DNA from: Streptomyces sp. NBC_01276
GTDB taxonomy: Bacteria; Actinomycetota; Actinomycetes; Streptomycetales; Streptomycetaceae
Reading direction: 5' to 3'
Assembly (NCBI RefSeq): GCF_041435355.1
Contig: NZ_CP108442.1
Coordinates: 3,534,001-3,598,000, forward strand
Length of the DNA: 64,000 nt
Of this stretch, positions 52,488-61,578 are shown one piece after another (position 1 is the stretch's first letter; the number at the start of each line of letters is the position of its first letter). Below the pieces are notes generated by a model. It had not been told where the DNA came from. It worked only from the letters and a program-made list of their open reading frames with translations, and ran no database searches. The position numbers and the translations under genes were made by a program.

Positions 52488-53048
52488 CGCCCCCGGCCCC
52501 CGCCCCGCCCGCCCGGATCCGGGCGGGCGGGCCCGACACGGGCCGGCACGCCCCGGGCCGGGCGGGGCAGGCGAAACGGTGGAAGGGTGGATGAAGGACC
52601 CTTGTGCGCAGGGGCCCCTCCGCACTGCGGACGTCACCGAACGGCGGACGCCACCACACCACAGGCGTCACCGCACCACGGGCATCACCGAACGGCGGAC
52701 GTCACCGCACGGCGGACCTCACCGCACCGGTCCCCGCCCCAGCGGCGGCACGGCGAATTCCGGCCACCCCCACCGGCGGCCCGAGAAGGTCACGGCGGGA
52801 TAACGGGCGGATAACGCCCGATTGCGCCCAGGTACAAACCACCCCAACCGCACCGGGCCGTCCGCCATGGTTCACCGTCCGTTCACCAACCCCCGTCGAC
52901 CGCTTCACCTGTTCTGCCTAATTTCAGTACCGCACGGTGCGAGCCGCTGGAAAAAGCAGGGCACCCGCACCACACGACCCGTAGTCCTCTTCGCACGCCG
53001 CCCCGATACAGAAAGCGGCCGGCGGCTTCTGGAAGGAACTCCCGAAAA
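52488..53048 (+). promoter_or_regulatory. pstS upstream region: palindrome, tandem repeats, PHO boxes
   Basis: 561 bases, no gene. From left to right it contains: a perfect 28-bp palindrome centred at 52517/52518 (52504-52531), a likely ppk-CHAD terminator; an array of imperfect units of about 15-18 bases of type CGGCGGACGTCACCGCA at 52628-52729; PHO boxes at 52870-52891; and a ribosome-binding site (GGAAGGAA) just before pstS. Confidence 0.7.
52870..52913 (+). promoter_or_regulatory. PHO box of pstS
   Basis: GTTCACCGTCC followed directly by GTTCACCAACC, two near-perfect 11-base PhoP direct-repeat units. A third in-register unit CTTCACCTGTT lies at 52903-52913. This is the strongest PHO box in the window and agrees with the known PhoP dependence of Streptomyces pstS. 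Confidence 0.9.
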
Positions 53049-54188
53049 GTGAAGCTTCAGCGCAAGAACATGCTTCGTGCCTCCGCCCTCGGGGCGCTTG
53101 TCGTGTCCGGCGCCCTGGTCCTCACGGCGTGCGGCTCGGACGACAACACGAAGACCGACGCCGGTGGCACCACGAAGGCCTCCGCCCCGGCCCCGGGTGA
53201 CGTCAAGTGCGACGGTGCCAAGGGCAAGCTCCTCGCCTCCGGCTCATCCGCGCAGAAGAACGCGGTCGACCTGTGGGTGAAGAACTACATGGCCGCCTGC
53301 TCCGGCGTCGAGGTGAACTACAAGTCCTCCTCCTCCGGCGAGGGCATCGTCGCCTTCAACCAGGGCACGGTCGGCTTCGCGGGCTCGGACTCCGCGCTGA
53401 AGCCCGACGCCGTCGAGGAGTCGAAGAAGGTCTGCACCGGCGGTCAGGGCATCGACCTGCCGATGGTCGGCGGCCCGATCGCGCTCGGCTTCAACGTCGC
53501 CGGTGTGGACAAGCTGAACCTGGACGCCGCCACGATCGCCAACATCTTCAACGACAAGATCAAGAAGTGGGACGACGAGGCGATCAAGAAGCTGAACCCC
53601 GGCGTCACGCTTCCCTCCACCGCGATCCAGGCGTTCCACCGCTCCGAGGACTCCGGCACCACCGAGAACCTGGGCAAGTACCTCAAGGCCGCCGCTCCCG
53701 ACGCCTGGACGTACGAGGCCGCCAAGAAGTGGCCGGCCCCCGGTGGCCAGGCCGCCTCCGGCTCCGCCGGTGTCGCCTCGCAGGTCAAGGCCGTTGACGG
53801 CGCGATCGGCTACTTCGAGCTCTCCTACGCCAGCTCGCAGAACATCAAGACCGTCGACATCAACACCGGCGCGGCCGCCCCGGTGAAGGCCTCCTCCGAG
53901 AGCGCCTCCAAGGCCATCGCCGCCGCCAAGATCGCCGGCACCGGCTCCGACCTGGCGCTGAAGCTCGACTACACCACCAAGGCCGAGGGTGCGTACCCGA
54001 TCGTCCTGGTGACGTACGAGGTCGTCTGCGACAAGGGCAACAAGGCCGAGACCCTGCCGACCGTGAAGTCCTTCCTGAACTACACCGCCTCGGACGCGGG
54101 CCAGAAGGTCCTCTCCGACAACGGCTACGCGCCGATCCCGGCCGAGATCATCACCAAGGTCCGCGACGCCATCAACTCGCTGTCCTGA
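53049..54188 (+). CDS. pstS: Phosphate ABC transporter substrate-binding lipoprotein PstS
   Basis: 379 residues. It has a lipoprotein signal with lipobox LTAC (Cys28), a Thr/Ala linker, then a periplasmic-binding fold. The phosphate-binding motifs are LASGSSAQKNAVDLW, YKSSSSGEGI, VGFAGSDSAL and the RSEDSGTTENL loop. The GTG start has GGAAGGAA upstream. It is the first gene of pstSCAB, controlled by the PHO box at 52870. It captures extracellular phosphate for the PstCA channel. Confidence 0.97.
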   Translation: MKLQRKNMLRASALGALVVSGALVLTACGSDDNTKTDAGGTTKASAPAPGDVKCDGAKGKLLASGSSAQKNAVDLWVKNYMAACSGVEVNYKSSSSGEGIVAFNQGTVGFAGSDSALKPDAVEESKKVCTGGQGIDLPMVGGPIALGFNVAGVDKLNLDAATIANIFNDKIKKWDDEAIKKLNPGVTLPSTAIQAFHRSEDSGTTENLGKYLKAAAPDAWTYEAAKKWPAPGGQAASGSAGVASQVKAVDGAIGYFELSYASSQNIKTVDINTGAAAPVKASSESASKAIAAAKIAGTGSDLALKLDYTTKAEGAYPIVLVTYEVVCDKGNKAETLPTVKSFLNYTASDAGQKVLSDNGYAPIPAEIITKVRDAINSLS

Positions 54189-54316
54189 ACCACTGAGCCT
54201 CGGGGCCCGGGCCGATCCCGTCCGATCGGCCCGGCCCGGAGGCCCCTCCCCTCCACCCAGGGGATCCGGTGCACCGCCGCCAGGGGGCATTGCCCCCCAC
54301 CAAGACCGGAAAGACC

Positions 54317-55306
54317 ATGGTTTCCACCACACCCACGCAGATAGACCAGGCTCCGCCGGTCACCAAGAGCGGAAGGTCCACCGGCCGCGCCGGTGACAAG
54401 ATCTTCGCGGGGCTCTCCAAGGGCTCCGGCATCCTGCTCCTGGTGATCATGGCGTCGATCGCCGGTTTCCTCACCTACCGCGCCTCGATCGCCCTGTCGA
54501 AGAACGAGGGGAACTTCCTCACCACCTTCGACTGGAACGCGTCGGCGAACCCTCCCGTCTTCGGCATCGCCGTCCTGCTCTTCGGCACCGTCGTCAGCTC
54601 GATCATCGCGATGGCCATCGCGGTTCCGATCGCGGTCGGCATCGCCCTCTTCATCTCGCACTACGCGCCGCGCAGGCTGGCCGCCCCCATCGCGTACGTG
54701 GTCGACCTGCTGGCCGCCGTGCCCTCGATCATCTACGGCATCTGGGGCGCCCTCTTCCTGGTGCCGCAGCTGAACGGGCTGAACCTCTGGCTCGACGAGT
54801 ACCTCGGCTGGACCTACGTCTTCGACAAGACCCAGGTCGGCGTCGCCCGCTCGCTCTTCACCGTCGGCATCCTGCTCGCGATCATGATCCTGCCGATCGT
54901 GACCAGCGTCAGCCGCGAGGTCTTCCTCCAGGTCCCGCGCATGAACGAGGAGGCCGCCCTGGCCCTCGGCGCGACCCGCTGGGAGGTCATCCGCATGTCG
55001 GTGCTGCCCTTCGGCCGCTCCGGCGTCATCTCCGCCTCGATGCTCGGCCTCGGCCGCGCCCTCGGCGAGACCATGGCCGTCGCCACGGTCCTCTCCCCGA
55101 GCTTCCTGATCTCCGGCCACATCCTCGACCCGGGCGGCGGCACGTTCGCGCAGAACATCGCCGCGAAGTTCGACGAGGCCAACGAGTTCGGCCGCGACGC
55201 CCTGATCGCCTCCGGCCTGGTGCTCTTCCTGCTCACCCTGCTGGTCAACGGCGCAGCCCGGCTGATCATCGCCCGACGCAAGGACTTCTCGGGGGCGAAC
55301 GCCTGA
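54317..55306 (+). CDS. pstC: Phosphate ABC transporter permease PstC
   Basis: 329 residues with six membrane helices. The BPD transport EAA loop reads NEEAALALGATRWEVIRMSVLP, the coupling site for PstB. The basic N-terminus TKSGRSTGRAGDK is cytoplasmic. The ATG at 54317 is used, because the extension upstream is in the pstS-pstC spacer. The stop and the pstA start share one base (TGATG). Confidence 0.96.
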   Translation: MVSTTPTQIDQAPPVTKSGRSTGRAGDKIFAGLSKGSGILLLVIMASIAGFLTYRASIALSKNEGNFLTTFDWNASANPPVFGIAVLLFGTVVSSIIAMAIAVPIAVGIALFISHYAPRRLAAPIAYVVDLLAAVPSIIYGIWGALFLVPQLNGLNLWLDEYLGWTYVFDKTQVGVARSLFTVGILLAIMILPIVTSVSREVFLQVPRMNEEAALALGATRWEVIRMSVLPFGRSGVISASMLGLGRALGETMAVATVLSPSFLISGHILDPGGGTFAQNIAAKFDEANEFGRDALIASGLVLFLLTLLVNGAARLIIARRKDFSGANA

Positions 55307-56388
55307 TGAGCCACGCACTCCAGGACCAGCGGCCGGCCCCGGCCCACAAGTCCGCCGCCCCCGCCCGCCTGACCCGCGGCGGCCTGCCCCGCTGGGCCCC
55401 GGCCGGCATCGCGGCCCTCTCGATCGCCCTCGGCTGCGGCATCGGCGCCGTCGCCGGCCTCGACAGCAAGGTCCAGTGGGGCCTGATCGCCTCGATCCTG
55501 TTCGTCGTGATCACGTACACCGCCAGCGCGGTGGTCGAGAACCGCCGCCAGGCCAAGGACCGGATCGCGACCTCCCTCGTGTGGGTCTCGTTCGTCCTCG
55601 CGGTCATCCCGCTGCTCTCGCTGATCTGGATCACCGTCAGCCGGGGCCTGAAGGCGTTCAGCGCCGACTTCCTCACCCACTCGATGAACGGCGTCACCAG
55701 CTTCGATCCGGGCGGCGGCGTCTACCACGCGCTGCTCGGCACCATCGAGCAGGTCGCCCTGGCCGCCCTGATCGCCGCGCCGATCGGCCTGCTGACCGCC
55801 GTCTACCTGGTCGAGTACGGCAAGGGCAAGCTCGCCAAGGCCGTGACCTTCTTCGTCGACGTCATGACCGGCATCCCCTCCATCGTCGCGGGCCTGTTCA
55901 TCCTGACGACCTGGAACCTGGCGCTCGGCTTCGGCCCCTCCGGCTTCGCCGGCGCGATGGCCCTGTCGATCCTGATGATGCCCGTCGTGGTCCGCTCCAC
56001 CGAGGAGATGCTCAAGCTCGTCCCGAACGAGCTGCGCGAGGCCGCCCTCGCCCTCGGCGTACCGAAGTGGCGCGTGATCCTGAAGGTCGTGCTCCCCACC
56101 GCCATCGGCGGCATCGCCACGGGCCTGATGCTGGCCGTCGCCCGCATCGCCGGCGAGACCGCCCCGATCATGCTCCTGGTCTTCGGCACCCAGCTGATCA
56201 ACGGCAACCCCTTCGAAGGTGCTCAGTCCTCGCTCCCCCTGTACATCTGGGAGCAGTACAAGGTCGGCAGTGACGCCTCCTACGACCGGGCATGGGCCGC
56301 AGCGCTCGTCCTGATCGCCTTCGTCATGATCCTCAATCTGGTGGCCCGCGGCATCGCCCGCTGGAAGGCCCCGAAGACCGGTCGCTGA
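55306..56388 (+). CDS. pstA: Phosphate ABC transporter permease PstA
   Basis: 360 residues. Eight hydrophobic segments are predicted, two more than usual, because an N-terminal pair (about 28-75) precedes the six core helices. The EAA loop is LREAALALGVPKWRVILKVVLP. Coupled to pstC by one-base overlap, it forms the heterodimeric membrane channel with PstC. Confidence 0.96.
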   Translation: MSHALQDQRPAPAHKSAAPARLTRGGLPRWAPAGIAALSIALGCGIGAVAGLDSKVQWGLIASILFVVITYTASAVVENRRQAKDRIATSLVWVSFVLAVIPLLSLIWITVSRGLKAFSADFLTHSMNGVTSFDPGGGVYHALLGTIEQVALAALIAAPIGLLTAVYLVEYGKGKLAKAVTFFVDVMTGIPSIVAGLFILTTWNLALGFGPSGFAGAMALSILMMPVVVRSTEEMLKLVPNELREAALALGVPKWRVILKVVLPTAIGGIATGLMLAVARIAGETAPIMLLVFGTQLINGNPFEGAQSSLPLYIWEQYKVGSDASYDRAWAAALVLIAFVMILNLVARGIARWKAPKTGR

Positions 56389-56418
56389 CGCGACCCCCTG
56401 AAAGCGAAGTGACCCCTC

Positions 56419-57195
56419 ATGGCGAAGCGAATCGACGTCAGCGGACTGTCCGCCTTCTACGGCACCCACAAGGCCATCGATGACATCTCGATGACCGTGG
56501 AGCCGCGCTCCGTGACCGCCTTCATCGGCCCCTCCGGCTGCGGCAAGTCCACCTTCCTGCGCACCCTGAACCGCATGCACGAGGTCACCCCCGGCGGCCG
56601 TGTCGAGGGCAAGGTGCTGCTGGACGACGAGAACCTCTACGGCACCGGCGTGGACCCCGTCGCGGTGCGCCGCACGGTCGGCATGGTCTTCCAGCGCCCG
56701 AACCCGTTCCCCACCATGTCGATCTTCGACAACGTGGCGGCGGGCCTGCGCCTGAACGGCCGCTACAAGAAGTCCGAGCTGACCGACATCGTGGAGAAGT
56801 CCCTCCAGGGCGCCAACCTCTGGAACGAGGTCAAGGACCGTCTGAACAAGCCGGGCTCCGGCCTCTCCGGCGGCCAGCAGCAGCGCCTGTGCATCGCCCG
56901 CGCCATCGCGGTCGAGCCCCAGGTCCTGCTGATGGACGAGCCCTGCTCGGCCCTGGACCCGATCTCCACCCTCGCCATCGAGGACCTGATCGGCGAGCTG
57001 AAGGAGCGCTTCACGATCGTCATCGTGACGCACAACATGCAGCAGGCCGCCCGCGTCTCGGACCGCACCGCCTTCTTCAACCTGGCCGCCGTCGGCCAGC
57101 CGGGCAAGCTGATCGAGATCGACGACACGGACCGGATCTTCTCCAACCCGTCCGTCCAGGCGACCGAGGACTACATCTCCGGCCGCTTCGGCTAG
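56419..57195 (+). CDS. pstB: Phosphate ABC transporter ATPase PstB
   Basis: 258 residues. Walker [11 protein letters not shown]-loop FQRPNPFP, signature [14 protein letters not shown], Walker [14 protein letters not shown], and switch His in IVTHNMQQA. It energises PstCA. It lies 30 bases past pstA, last in the operon. A strong hairpin lies downstream and separates it from the convergent pit gene. Confidence 0.97.
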   Translation: MAKRIDVSGLSAFYGTHKAIDDISMTVEPRSVTAFIGPSGCGKSTFLRTLNRMHEVTPGGRVEGKVLLDDENLYGTGVDPVAVRRTVGMVFQRPNPFPTMSIFDNVAAGLRLNGRYKKSELTDIVEKSLQGANLWNEVKDRLNKPGSGLSGGQQQRLCIARAIAVEPQVLLMDEPCSALDPISTLAIEDLIGELKERFTIVIVTHNMQQAARVSDRTAFFNLAAVGQPGKLIEIDDTDRIFSNPSVQATEDYISGRFG

Positions 57196-57281
57196 ACCGG
57201 ACCAGACCTCATGCGGCTCCGCCGCGTGACCCGCACGTCCTGCGGTGCTGCATGGCGGTGCCACCGCAAGGCGAAAGAAAA

Positions 57282-57315
57282 GGGCCGGCTCCCCCTGGGT
57301 GGGGGGAGCCGGCCC
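57282..57315. terminator. Terminator between pstB and pit
   Basis: 14-bp perfect stem (57282-57295 with 57302-57315), preceded by AAAGAAAA and followed by CGCTTT, so it can work for both convergent transcripts. Confidence 0.88.
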
Positions 57316-57332
57316 GCTTTCGTACCCGCGCG

Positions 57333-58331
57333 CTACACGAAGGCGAGGTCCACGATCCAGAAGCTGAGCGCCGCCACCAGGGCGGCGGCCGGCATGGTGA
57401 TGAACCAGCCCAGGATGATGTTCTTGGCCACGCCCCAGCGGACCGCGTTGACGCGCTTGGTCGCGCCCACGCCCATGATCGCCGAGGTGATCACGTGGGT
57501 GGTGGAGATCGGCGCGTGGTAGAGGAAGGCTGAGCCGAACATGATCGAGGCACCGGTGGTCTCCGCCGCGAATCCCTGCGGCGGGTCCAGCTCGATGATC
57601 TTGCGGCCGAGGGTGCGCATGATGCGCCAGCCGCCCGCGTAGGTGCCCAGCGACAGCATCACGGCACAGACGATCTTGACCCAGATCGGGATCGGCGCGC
57701 CCGCGTCCTGCACGTCGGCGATGACCAGGGCCATCACCACGATGCCCATCGTCTTCTGGGCGTCCTGGAGGCCGTGGCCCAGCGCCATGCCGGCCGCCGA
57801 CACCGTCTGCGCTATGCGGAAGCCGCGCTTGGCCTTGTGCGGGTTGGCCCGGCGGAACATCCACAGGATGGTGACCATGACCAGGTAACCGACGATGAGG
57901 CCGACCACCGGGGAGAGGAACATCGGGATGACGACCTTGTCGAGCACCCCGGACCAGATGACCTCGGTCCCGCCGGCCAGGGCCGCGCCCACCATCCCGC
58001 CGAACAGCGCGTGCGAGGAGGACGAGGGCAGGCCGAAGTACCAGGTGATCAGGTTCCAGACGATCGCGCCGACCAGAGCCGAGAAGAGGATCCACATGCC
58101 CCGGTTGCCGTGGGGCGTCTCGATCAGGCCCTCACTGACCGTCTTGGCCACGCCACTGCCCAGGAAGGCACCGGCGAGGTTCATCACCGCGGCCATCGCC
58201 AGCGCCGCGCGCGGCGTCAGGGCCCGCGTCGAGACGGAGGTGGCGATCGCGTTCGCCGAGTCGTGGAAGCCGTTCGTATAGGTGAAGCCGAGCGCGACAC
58301 CGATGGTCACGATCAGAGCAAAGGTGTCCAC
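57333..58331 (-). CDS. pit: Low-affinity inorganic phosphate transporter (Pit)
   Basis: 332 residues with about ten membrane helices in two inverted halves. The PiT signature is FTYTNGFHDSANAIATSVST at the N-terminus, with a repeat GSAFLYHAPISTTHVITSAIMGVG near the C-terminus. It is a proton- or metal-phosphate symporter. It follows the DUF47 gene by five bases. In S. coelicolor this transporter (PitH1) works when phosphate is plentiful, opposite to Pst. Confidence 0.95.
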   Translation of the reverse strand: MDTFALIVTIGVALGFTYTNGFHDSANAIATSVSTRALTPRAALAMAAVMNLAGAFLGSGVAKTVSEGLIETPHGNRGMWILFSALVGAIVWNLITWYFGLPSSSSHALFGGMVGAALAGGTEVIWSGVLDKVVIPMFLSPVVGLIVGYLVMVTILWMFRRANPHKAKRGFRIAQTVSAAGMALGHGLQDAQKTMGIVVMALVIADVQDAGAPIPIWVKIVCAVMLSLGTYAGGWRIMRTLGRKIIELDPPQGFAAETTGASIMFGSAFLYHAPISTTHVITSAIMGVGATKRVNAVRWGVAKNIILGWFITMPAAALVAALSFWIVDLAFV

Positions 58332-58336
58332 GTGGT

Positions 58337-58957
58337 TCAGGACTCCTTGACCGCGATGGTCTCCACCGTGTTCGCGACGTGCTCGAACGCGTCGGCGGCC
58401 TCTTCCAGCACATCGACGATCTGCTTCAGCTTCAGCACCTCGATGGCGTCGTACTTGCCGTTGAAGAGCTGGGCGAGCAGCTTGCGGTGGATCTGGTCCG
58501 CCTGGTTCTCCAGCCGGTTGACCTCGATCCAGTACTCGGTGAGGTTGTCCATGGTCCGCAGGTGCGGCATGGCCTCCGCGGTCAGCTCGGCCGCCCGCGC
58601 CAGCACCTCGATCTGCTGCTCGACGCCCTTGGGGAGCTCCTCCACGTTGTAGAGGACGACCAGGTCGACGGCCTCCTCCATGAAGTCCATGATGTCGTCG
58701 AGGCTCGACGCGAGGTTGTAGATGTCCTCACGGTCGAACGGCGTGATGAAGGAGGAGTTCAGCTGGTGGAAGATCGCGTGCGTCGCGTCGTCCCCCGCGT
58801 GCTCCGCCGCCCGCATCCGCTCCGCGATCTCGGCCCGGGCGGAGGGATCCGCTCCGAGCAGTTCCATCAGGAGCTTGGAGCCCGTGACGATGTTGTCCGC
58901 GGATGCGGCGAACATGTCGTAGAAGCTCGTCTCCCTGGGGGTCAGACGAAATCGCAC
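58337..58957 (-). CDS. DUF47 / PhoU-like Pit-accessory protein
   Basis: 206-residue helical protein of the DUF47 (UPF0111, YkaA-like) family. It is structurally related to PhoU and nearly always found beside pit, where it modulates the transporter. The N-terminal RLTPRETSFYDMFAASADNI and central FDREDIYNLASSLDDIMDFMEE are the family core, with the acidic metal-binding DDIMD. GTG start with GAGGA upstream. It is the first gene of the DUF47-pit operon. A TAGCAT hexamer near 58995 may be the -10. Confidence 0.93.
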   Translation of the reverse strand: MRFRLTPRETSFYDMFAASADNIVTGSKLLMELLGADPSARAEIAERMRAAEHAGDDATHAIFHQLNSSFITPFDREDIYNLASSLDDIMDFMEEAVDLVVLYNVEELPKGVEQQIEVLARAAELTAEAMPHLRTMDNLTEYWIEVNRLENQADQIHRKLLAQLFNGKYDAIEVLKLKQIVDVLEEAADAFEHVANTVETIAVKES

Positions 58958-59105
58958 GTGAGGTCCTCGGGGTGCATTGGATTCGGTCAGGCTGATGCTA
59001 GGCGCATCCCCCGGCCACGGCTAACCGGCACGGTTCCCCAGTGTCCTCCATCGGGCACAGTGGGCGGGACGAACCCCTGTCCCTCGGACCGGGGCGAAGT
59101 ACCCT

Positions 59106-59122
59106 ATACCCATGAGGGGTAT
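59106..59122. promoter_or_regulatory. CsoR operator
   Basis: ATACCC-N5-GGGTAT, with CC and GG extensions (TACCCTATACCC...GGGGTATG). It lies 32 bases before the csoR start. It has the known CsoR pseudo-palindrome form, so autorepression released by Cu(I) is expected. Confidence 0.8.
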
Positions 59123-59153
59123 GTATCCCTCATTCCGGACCACGGGAGGACCC

Positions 59154-59513
59154 ATGACGACCATCGAGGCGGAGGGCTCCGGAGCCGAGACGGGCACCGC
59201 CCCCGGCACCCTGACCCACGAGGGCGGAGCCGTTCACGGCTACCACCACCAGAAGGACGAGCATCTCAAGCGGCTGCGCCGCATCGAGGGCCAGATCCGC
59301 GGCCTCCAGCGGCTCGTCGACGAGGACGTCTACTGCATCGACATACTCACGCAGGTCTCGGCGAGCACGAAGGCCCTCCAGTCCTTCGCCCTCCAACTGC
59401 TGGAGGAGCACCTGCGCCACTGCGTCGCGGACGCGGCCGTCAAGGGCGGCACCGAGATCGACGCGAAGGTGGAAGAGGCCACGAAGGCCATCGCCCGCCT
59501 CCTGCGCACCTGA
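59154..59513 (+). CDS. csoR: Copper-sensing repressor CsoR
   Basis: 119 residues. A disordered N-terminus (1-25), then the four-helix CsoR fold starting HQKDEHLKRLRRIEGQIRGLQ. The Cu(I) ligands Cys61, His86 and Cys90 keep the exact C-x24-H-x3-C spacing of mycobacterial CsoR. The ATG at 59154 (GGGAGGA upstream) is chosen, because the ATG at 59112 lies inside the operator. Copper exporter genes are not adjacent. In S. lividans the homologous CsoR controls copZA at other sites. Confidence 0.93.
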   Translation: MTTIEAEGSGAETGTAPGTLTHEGGAVHGYHHQKDEHLKRLRRIEGQIRGLQRLVDEDVYCIDILTQVSASTKALQSFALQLLEEHLRHCVADAAVKGGTEIDAKVEEATKAIARLLRT

Positions 59514-59565
59514 CCCCCGGCGGCGGCGCCGCACCCGCGGCTCCGCCGGGAACCGGAAACAGGCA

Positions 59566-59718
59566 CTAAAGACAGATGCCCATCAGGACCTCGTCGATCC
59601 GGTCCTGACTCAGTCGTTCCTCCACGGCCGTCGAGGCCGCGATGATCAGCTCACCGCACAGCTCGATCTCGGCGAGTGCCACGTGGTCCTGCACCGTCGT
59701 ACCGCCCGCGGGAGTCAC
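59566..59718 (-). CDS. Small conserved-looking protein (50 aa)
   Basis: GTG at 59718 with AGAGAGG eight bases upstream. A second GTG three codons earlier (59727) is possible. The product contains VQDHVALAEIELCGELIIAA and then a helix VEERLSQDRIDEVLMGICL. It is soluble, acidic and has two Cys. The codon use is typical of genes. The family was not recognised. It is convergent with csoR. Confidence 0.65.
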   Translation of the reverse strand: MTPAGGTTVQDHVALAEIELCGELIIAASTAVEERLSQDRIDEVLMGICL

Positions 59719-59865
59719 GCGTGTCACCTCTCTCTGCCGCCCTCGCCCGTCGGCGCTCGGCCTCCCAGCGTAGGGACCGCACGTCGTTCCGCGCATGACA
59801 CGGATGGACCATTTCCGGATAGCGGGGTCATGGCCCGGACGCACCGTCCGGGCCCGCCGGACCGG

Positions 59866-60726
59866 CTACTCGGCGATCTTCCCGTCATAAATGTCCGCGC
59901 TTGCGGGCAATACGACGGTCACCGGCGTGCCGAACCCGTACAGCAGCGTGGTCGAGGAGACATCGATCACGCCATTCTTGACGTACGTGAAACGGTGCCT
60001 GACCTGCCGCAGGCGCCCCTCCTCGTCCAGGTAGGCGTCGAAGGGCACGCTGTCCTTGCTGAACCCTTTCGCCGCCGCCTCCAGGGCCCCCTTGACCCCC
60101 GGCGAGGCGCTCTGGGCCGCCCGCCCGATGTCCGTCGTACCCCGGTAGTGCCGCACCTTGGTGCCCGACACCTCGGTGACCCCCACGTACGTCACCTCCT
60201 GCGCGCCGCGCAGCAGCTCGGCGGCGGCCAGCGGATCGGTGGCCCCGCCCGTGACGAGGTTCCCGTCGGAGAGGGCGGCCGTGTCGAGCCGCACCCACTT
60301 GTCGTCGGGCACCCCGGCGCCCCGGTTCTTCATGTAGAGCGCGCCGGGGACGAGCAGCTCGGTGATGGGGCGGTGCTCGGGCTTGCCGGTCACGTCGGCG
60401 GGGAGCATCACCAGCAGCTGCCCCATCCGCTTCCTGAAGTCGACGCCGCCCTCGCCGCGGATGGTGACCCGGGTGCCGCCGGTGGCCATCTCCATGGCCG
60501 TACGGGCCTGGGCGCTGCCGGTGGCCACGAGTGCGTCGGCGGCCCCGCGGACGGCCGCGCCGGGATCCCCCGGCGGCCGGTCGTCGCCGGCCGCCGCCGC
60601 GGTTCCGGTTCCCGTACCGCTCGCGGCACCGCATCCGCCGAGGGCGGCGACGGTCAACGCCACGCAGACCGCGAGCACCGCCCTGCCCGCACGCCTTCGC
60701 CGCCGCCTGTGCTGGTGCACCACCAT
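59866..60726 (-). CDS. Lipoprotein of LppX/LprG-like type
   Basis: 286 residues from the ATG at 60726 ([15 protein letters not shown]). The positive N-terminus, hydrophobic stretch and lipobox AALGGC place the lipid anchor at about Cys32. The mature domain (about 60-286) has the half-barrel pattern of LppX/LprAFG proteins, for example MLPADVTGKPEHRPITELLVPG and DKWVRLDTAAL. Such proteins carry lipids across the periplasm in mycobacteria. In Streptomyces the ligand is unknown. An in-frame GTG at 60774 is a less likely start. Confidence 0.82.
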   Translation of the reverse strand: MVVHQHRRRRRRAGRAVLAVCVALTVAALGGCGAASGTGTGTAAAAGDDRPPGDPGAAVRGAADALVATGSAQARTAMEMATGGTRVTIRGEGGVDFRKRMGQLLVMLPADVTGKPEHRPITELLVPGALYMKNRGAGVPDDKWVRLDTAALSDGNLVTGGATDPLAAAELLRGAQEVTYVGVTEVSGTKVRHYRGTTDIGRAAQSASPGVKGALEAAAKGFSKDSVPFDAYLDEEGRLRQVRHRFTYVKNGVIDVSSTTLLYGFGTPVTVVLPASADIYDGKIAE

Positions 60727-60867
60727 CGCCTGCCAACCCCCAACGCGTGACCGCTGTTTGCCCGAGGCCCCCACCCGCTCCGGTTAACGAGGTCCGGGGT
60801 TTCCCGTCACGGCCGGGGAGTGGCCGAGACCCGTACCGGGCCCGGTCCGACCGGGTACCGTGGGGAC

Positions 60868-61086
60868 GTGGATCCGCACACCCAGGCGACTCAGGTCCCT
60901 CCGTTTACCGCCGTGCCAGCTCCGCGTCACCCCGTGGAGTCCGCGCAGCCGACGCCCGGCCACATCACCAGCACCGCGGAACGCGGCTCCTTCTGTCTGG
61001 CCGTCTGCAGCTGCGGATGGACCGGGCCGGCCCGCCGCTCCCGCGACCTGGCCCGCAGGGACGCCACCCGGCACACCGCGGACTAG
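60868..61086 (+). CDS. Small protein with C-x-C motif
   Basis: 72 residues from the GTG at 60868 (MDPHTQATQVPP). The C-terminal half is FCLAVCSCGWTGPARRSRDL then RRDATRHTAD, three Cys close to Trp and basic residues, and a terminal His, a possible small zinc site. TACCGT six bases before the start may be the -10 of a leaderless message. The function is unknown. Confidence 0.65.
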   Translation: MDPHTQATQVPPFTAVPAPRHPVESAQPTPGHITSTAERGSFCLAVCSCGWTGPARRSRDLARRDATRHTAD

Positions 61087-61143
61087 ACCCGGGCCCGGGT
61101 GCGGGCGCTGGCGCGGCGGGCCCGGCACGATGCGGGACCCGGA

Positions 61144-61245
61144 GCGGGTGCGAGCCCGGAGCGGGTACGGGCCCAGCGCGGGTACGGGCCCAGCGCGGGT
61201 ACGGGCCCAGCGCGATGCGGGGCCCGGAGCGGTGCGGGCCCCGGC
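61144..61245. repeat. Six tandem 17-bp units
   Basis: Three exact copies of GCGGGTACGGGCCCAGC (61161-61211) flanked by one degenerate copy on the left (61144-61160) and two on the right (61212-61245). The array lies between two small genes and contains no supported ORF. Confidence 0.85.
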
Positions 61246-61326
61246 GCGGTCGCCCCGCGTCCGGGTGTGTCGCCCGTTCGGACGGCCCGGGTGGCCGGGT
61301 GACCCGGGACCGGCTGCCCTGGAGTC

Positions 61327-61578
61327 ATGCCAGGTACCGCACCCCGCCTCGCGGCCCTCCTCTGGGCCCTGCTGATCGCGCTCACCCCGGCCGCGGCGGC
61401 CTGGGCCCGTCCCGTGGGCACGGCGGACGGCCCGGGCGACGTGGCACTGGCGATCGGGGTCACCACCGCCGCGGCCGTGGCCACCGGCCTGTGGCTGCGG
61501 TCCCGCTACCGCCGTGACGACCCGGAGGATTCCGGCGCGGGCCACGGGGACGGGGGCGCCGGGGACGGCGACCGGTGA
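61327..61578 (+). CDS. Small membrane protein (83 aa)
   Basis: Two hydrophobic helices (about 6-28 and 38-57), the first possibly a signal anchor (ALTPAAAAWARP), then a basic stop-transfer RSRYRRDD and a Gly/Asp-rich tail. ATG start at 61327. The stop overlaps the next start by four bases (GTGA), so the two are coupled. No family was recognised. Confidence 0.6.
   Translation: MPGTAPRLAALLWALLIALTPAAAAWARPVGTADGPGDVALAIGVTTAAAVATGLWLRSRYRRDDPEDSGAGHGDGGAGDGDR

Noticed and set aside
54814-58095. 1,093-residue minus-strand open frame across pst genes
   Set aside because: Antisense to pstC, pstA, pstB and part of pit, all with clear families. Composition is Gly/Asp/His-rich shadow sequence.
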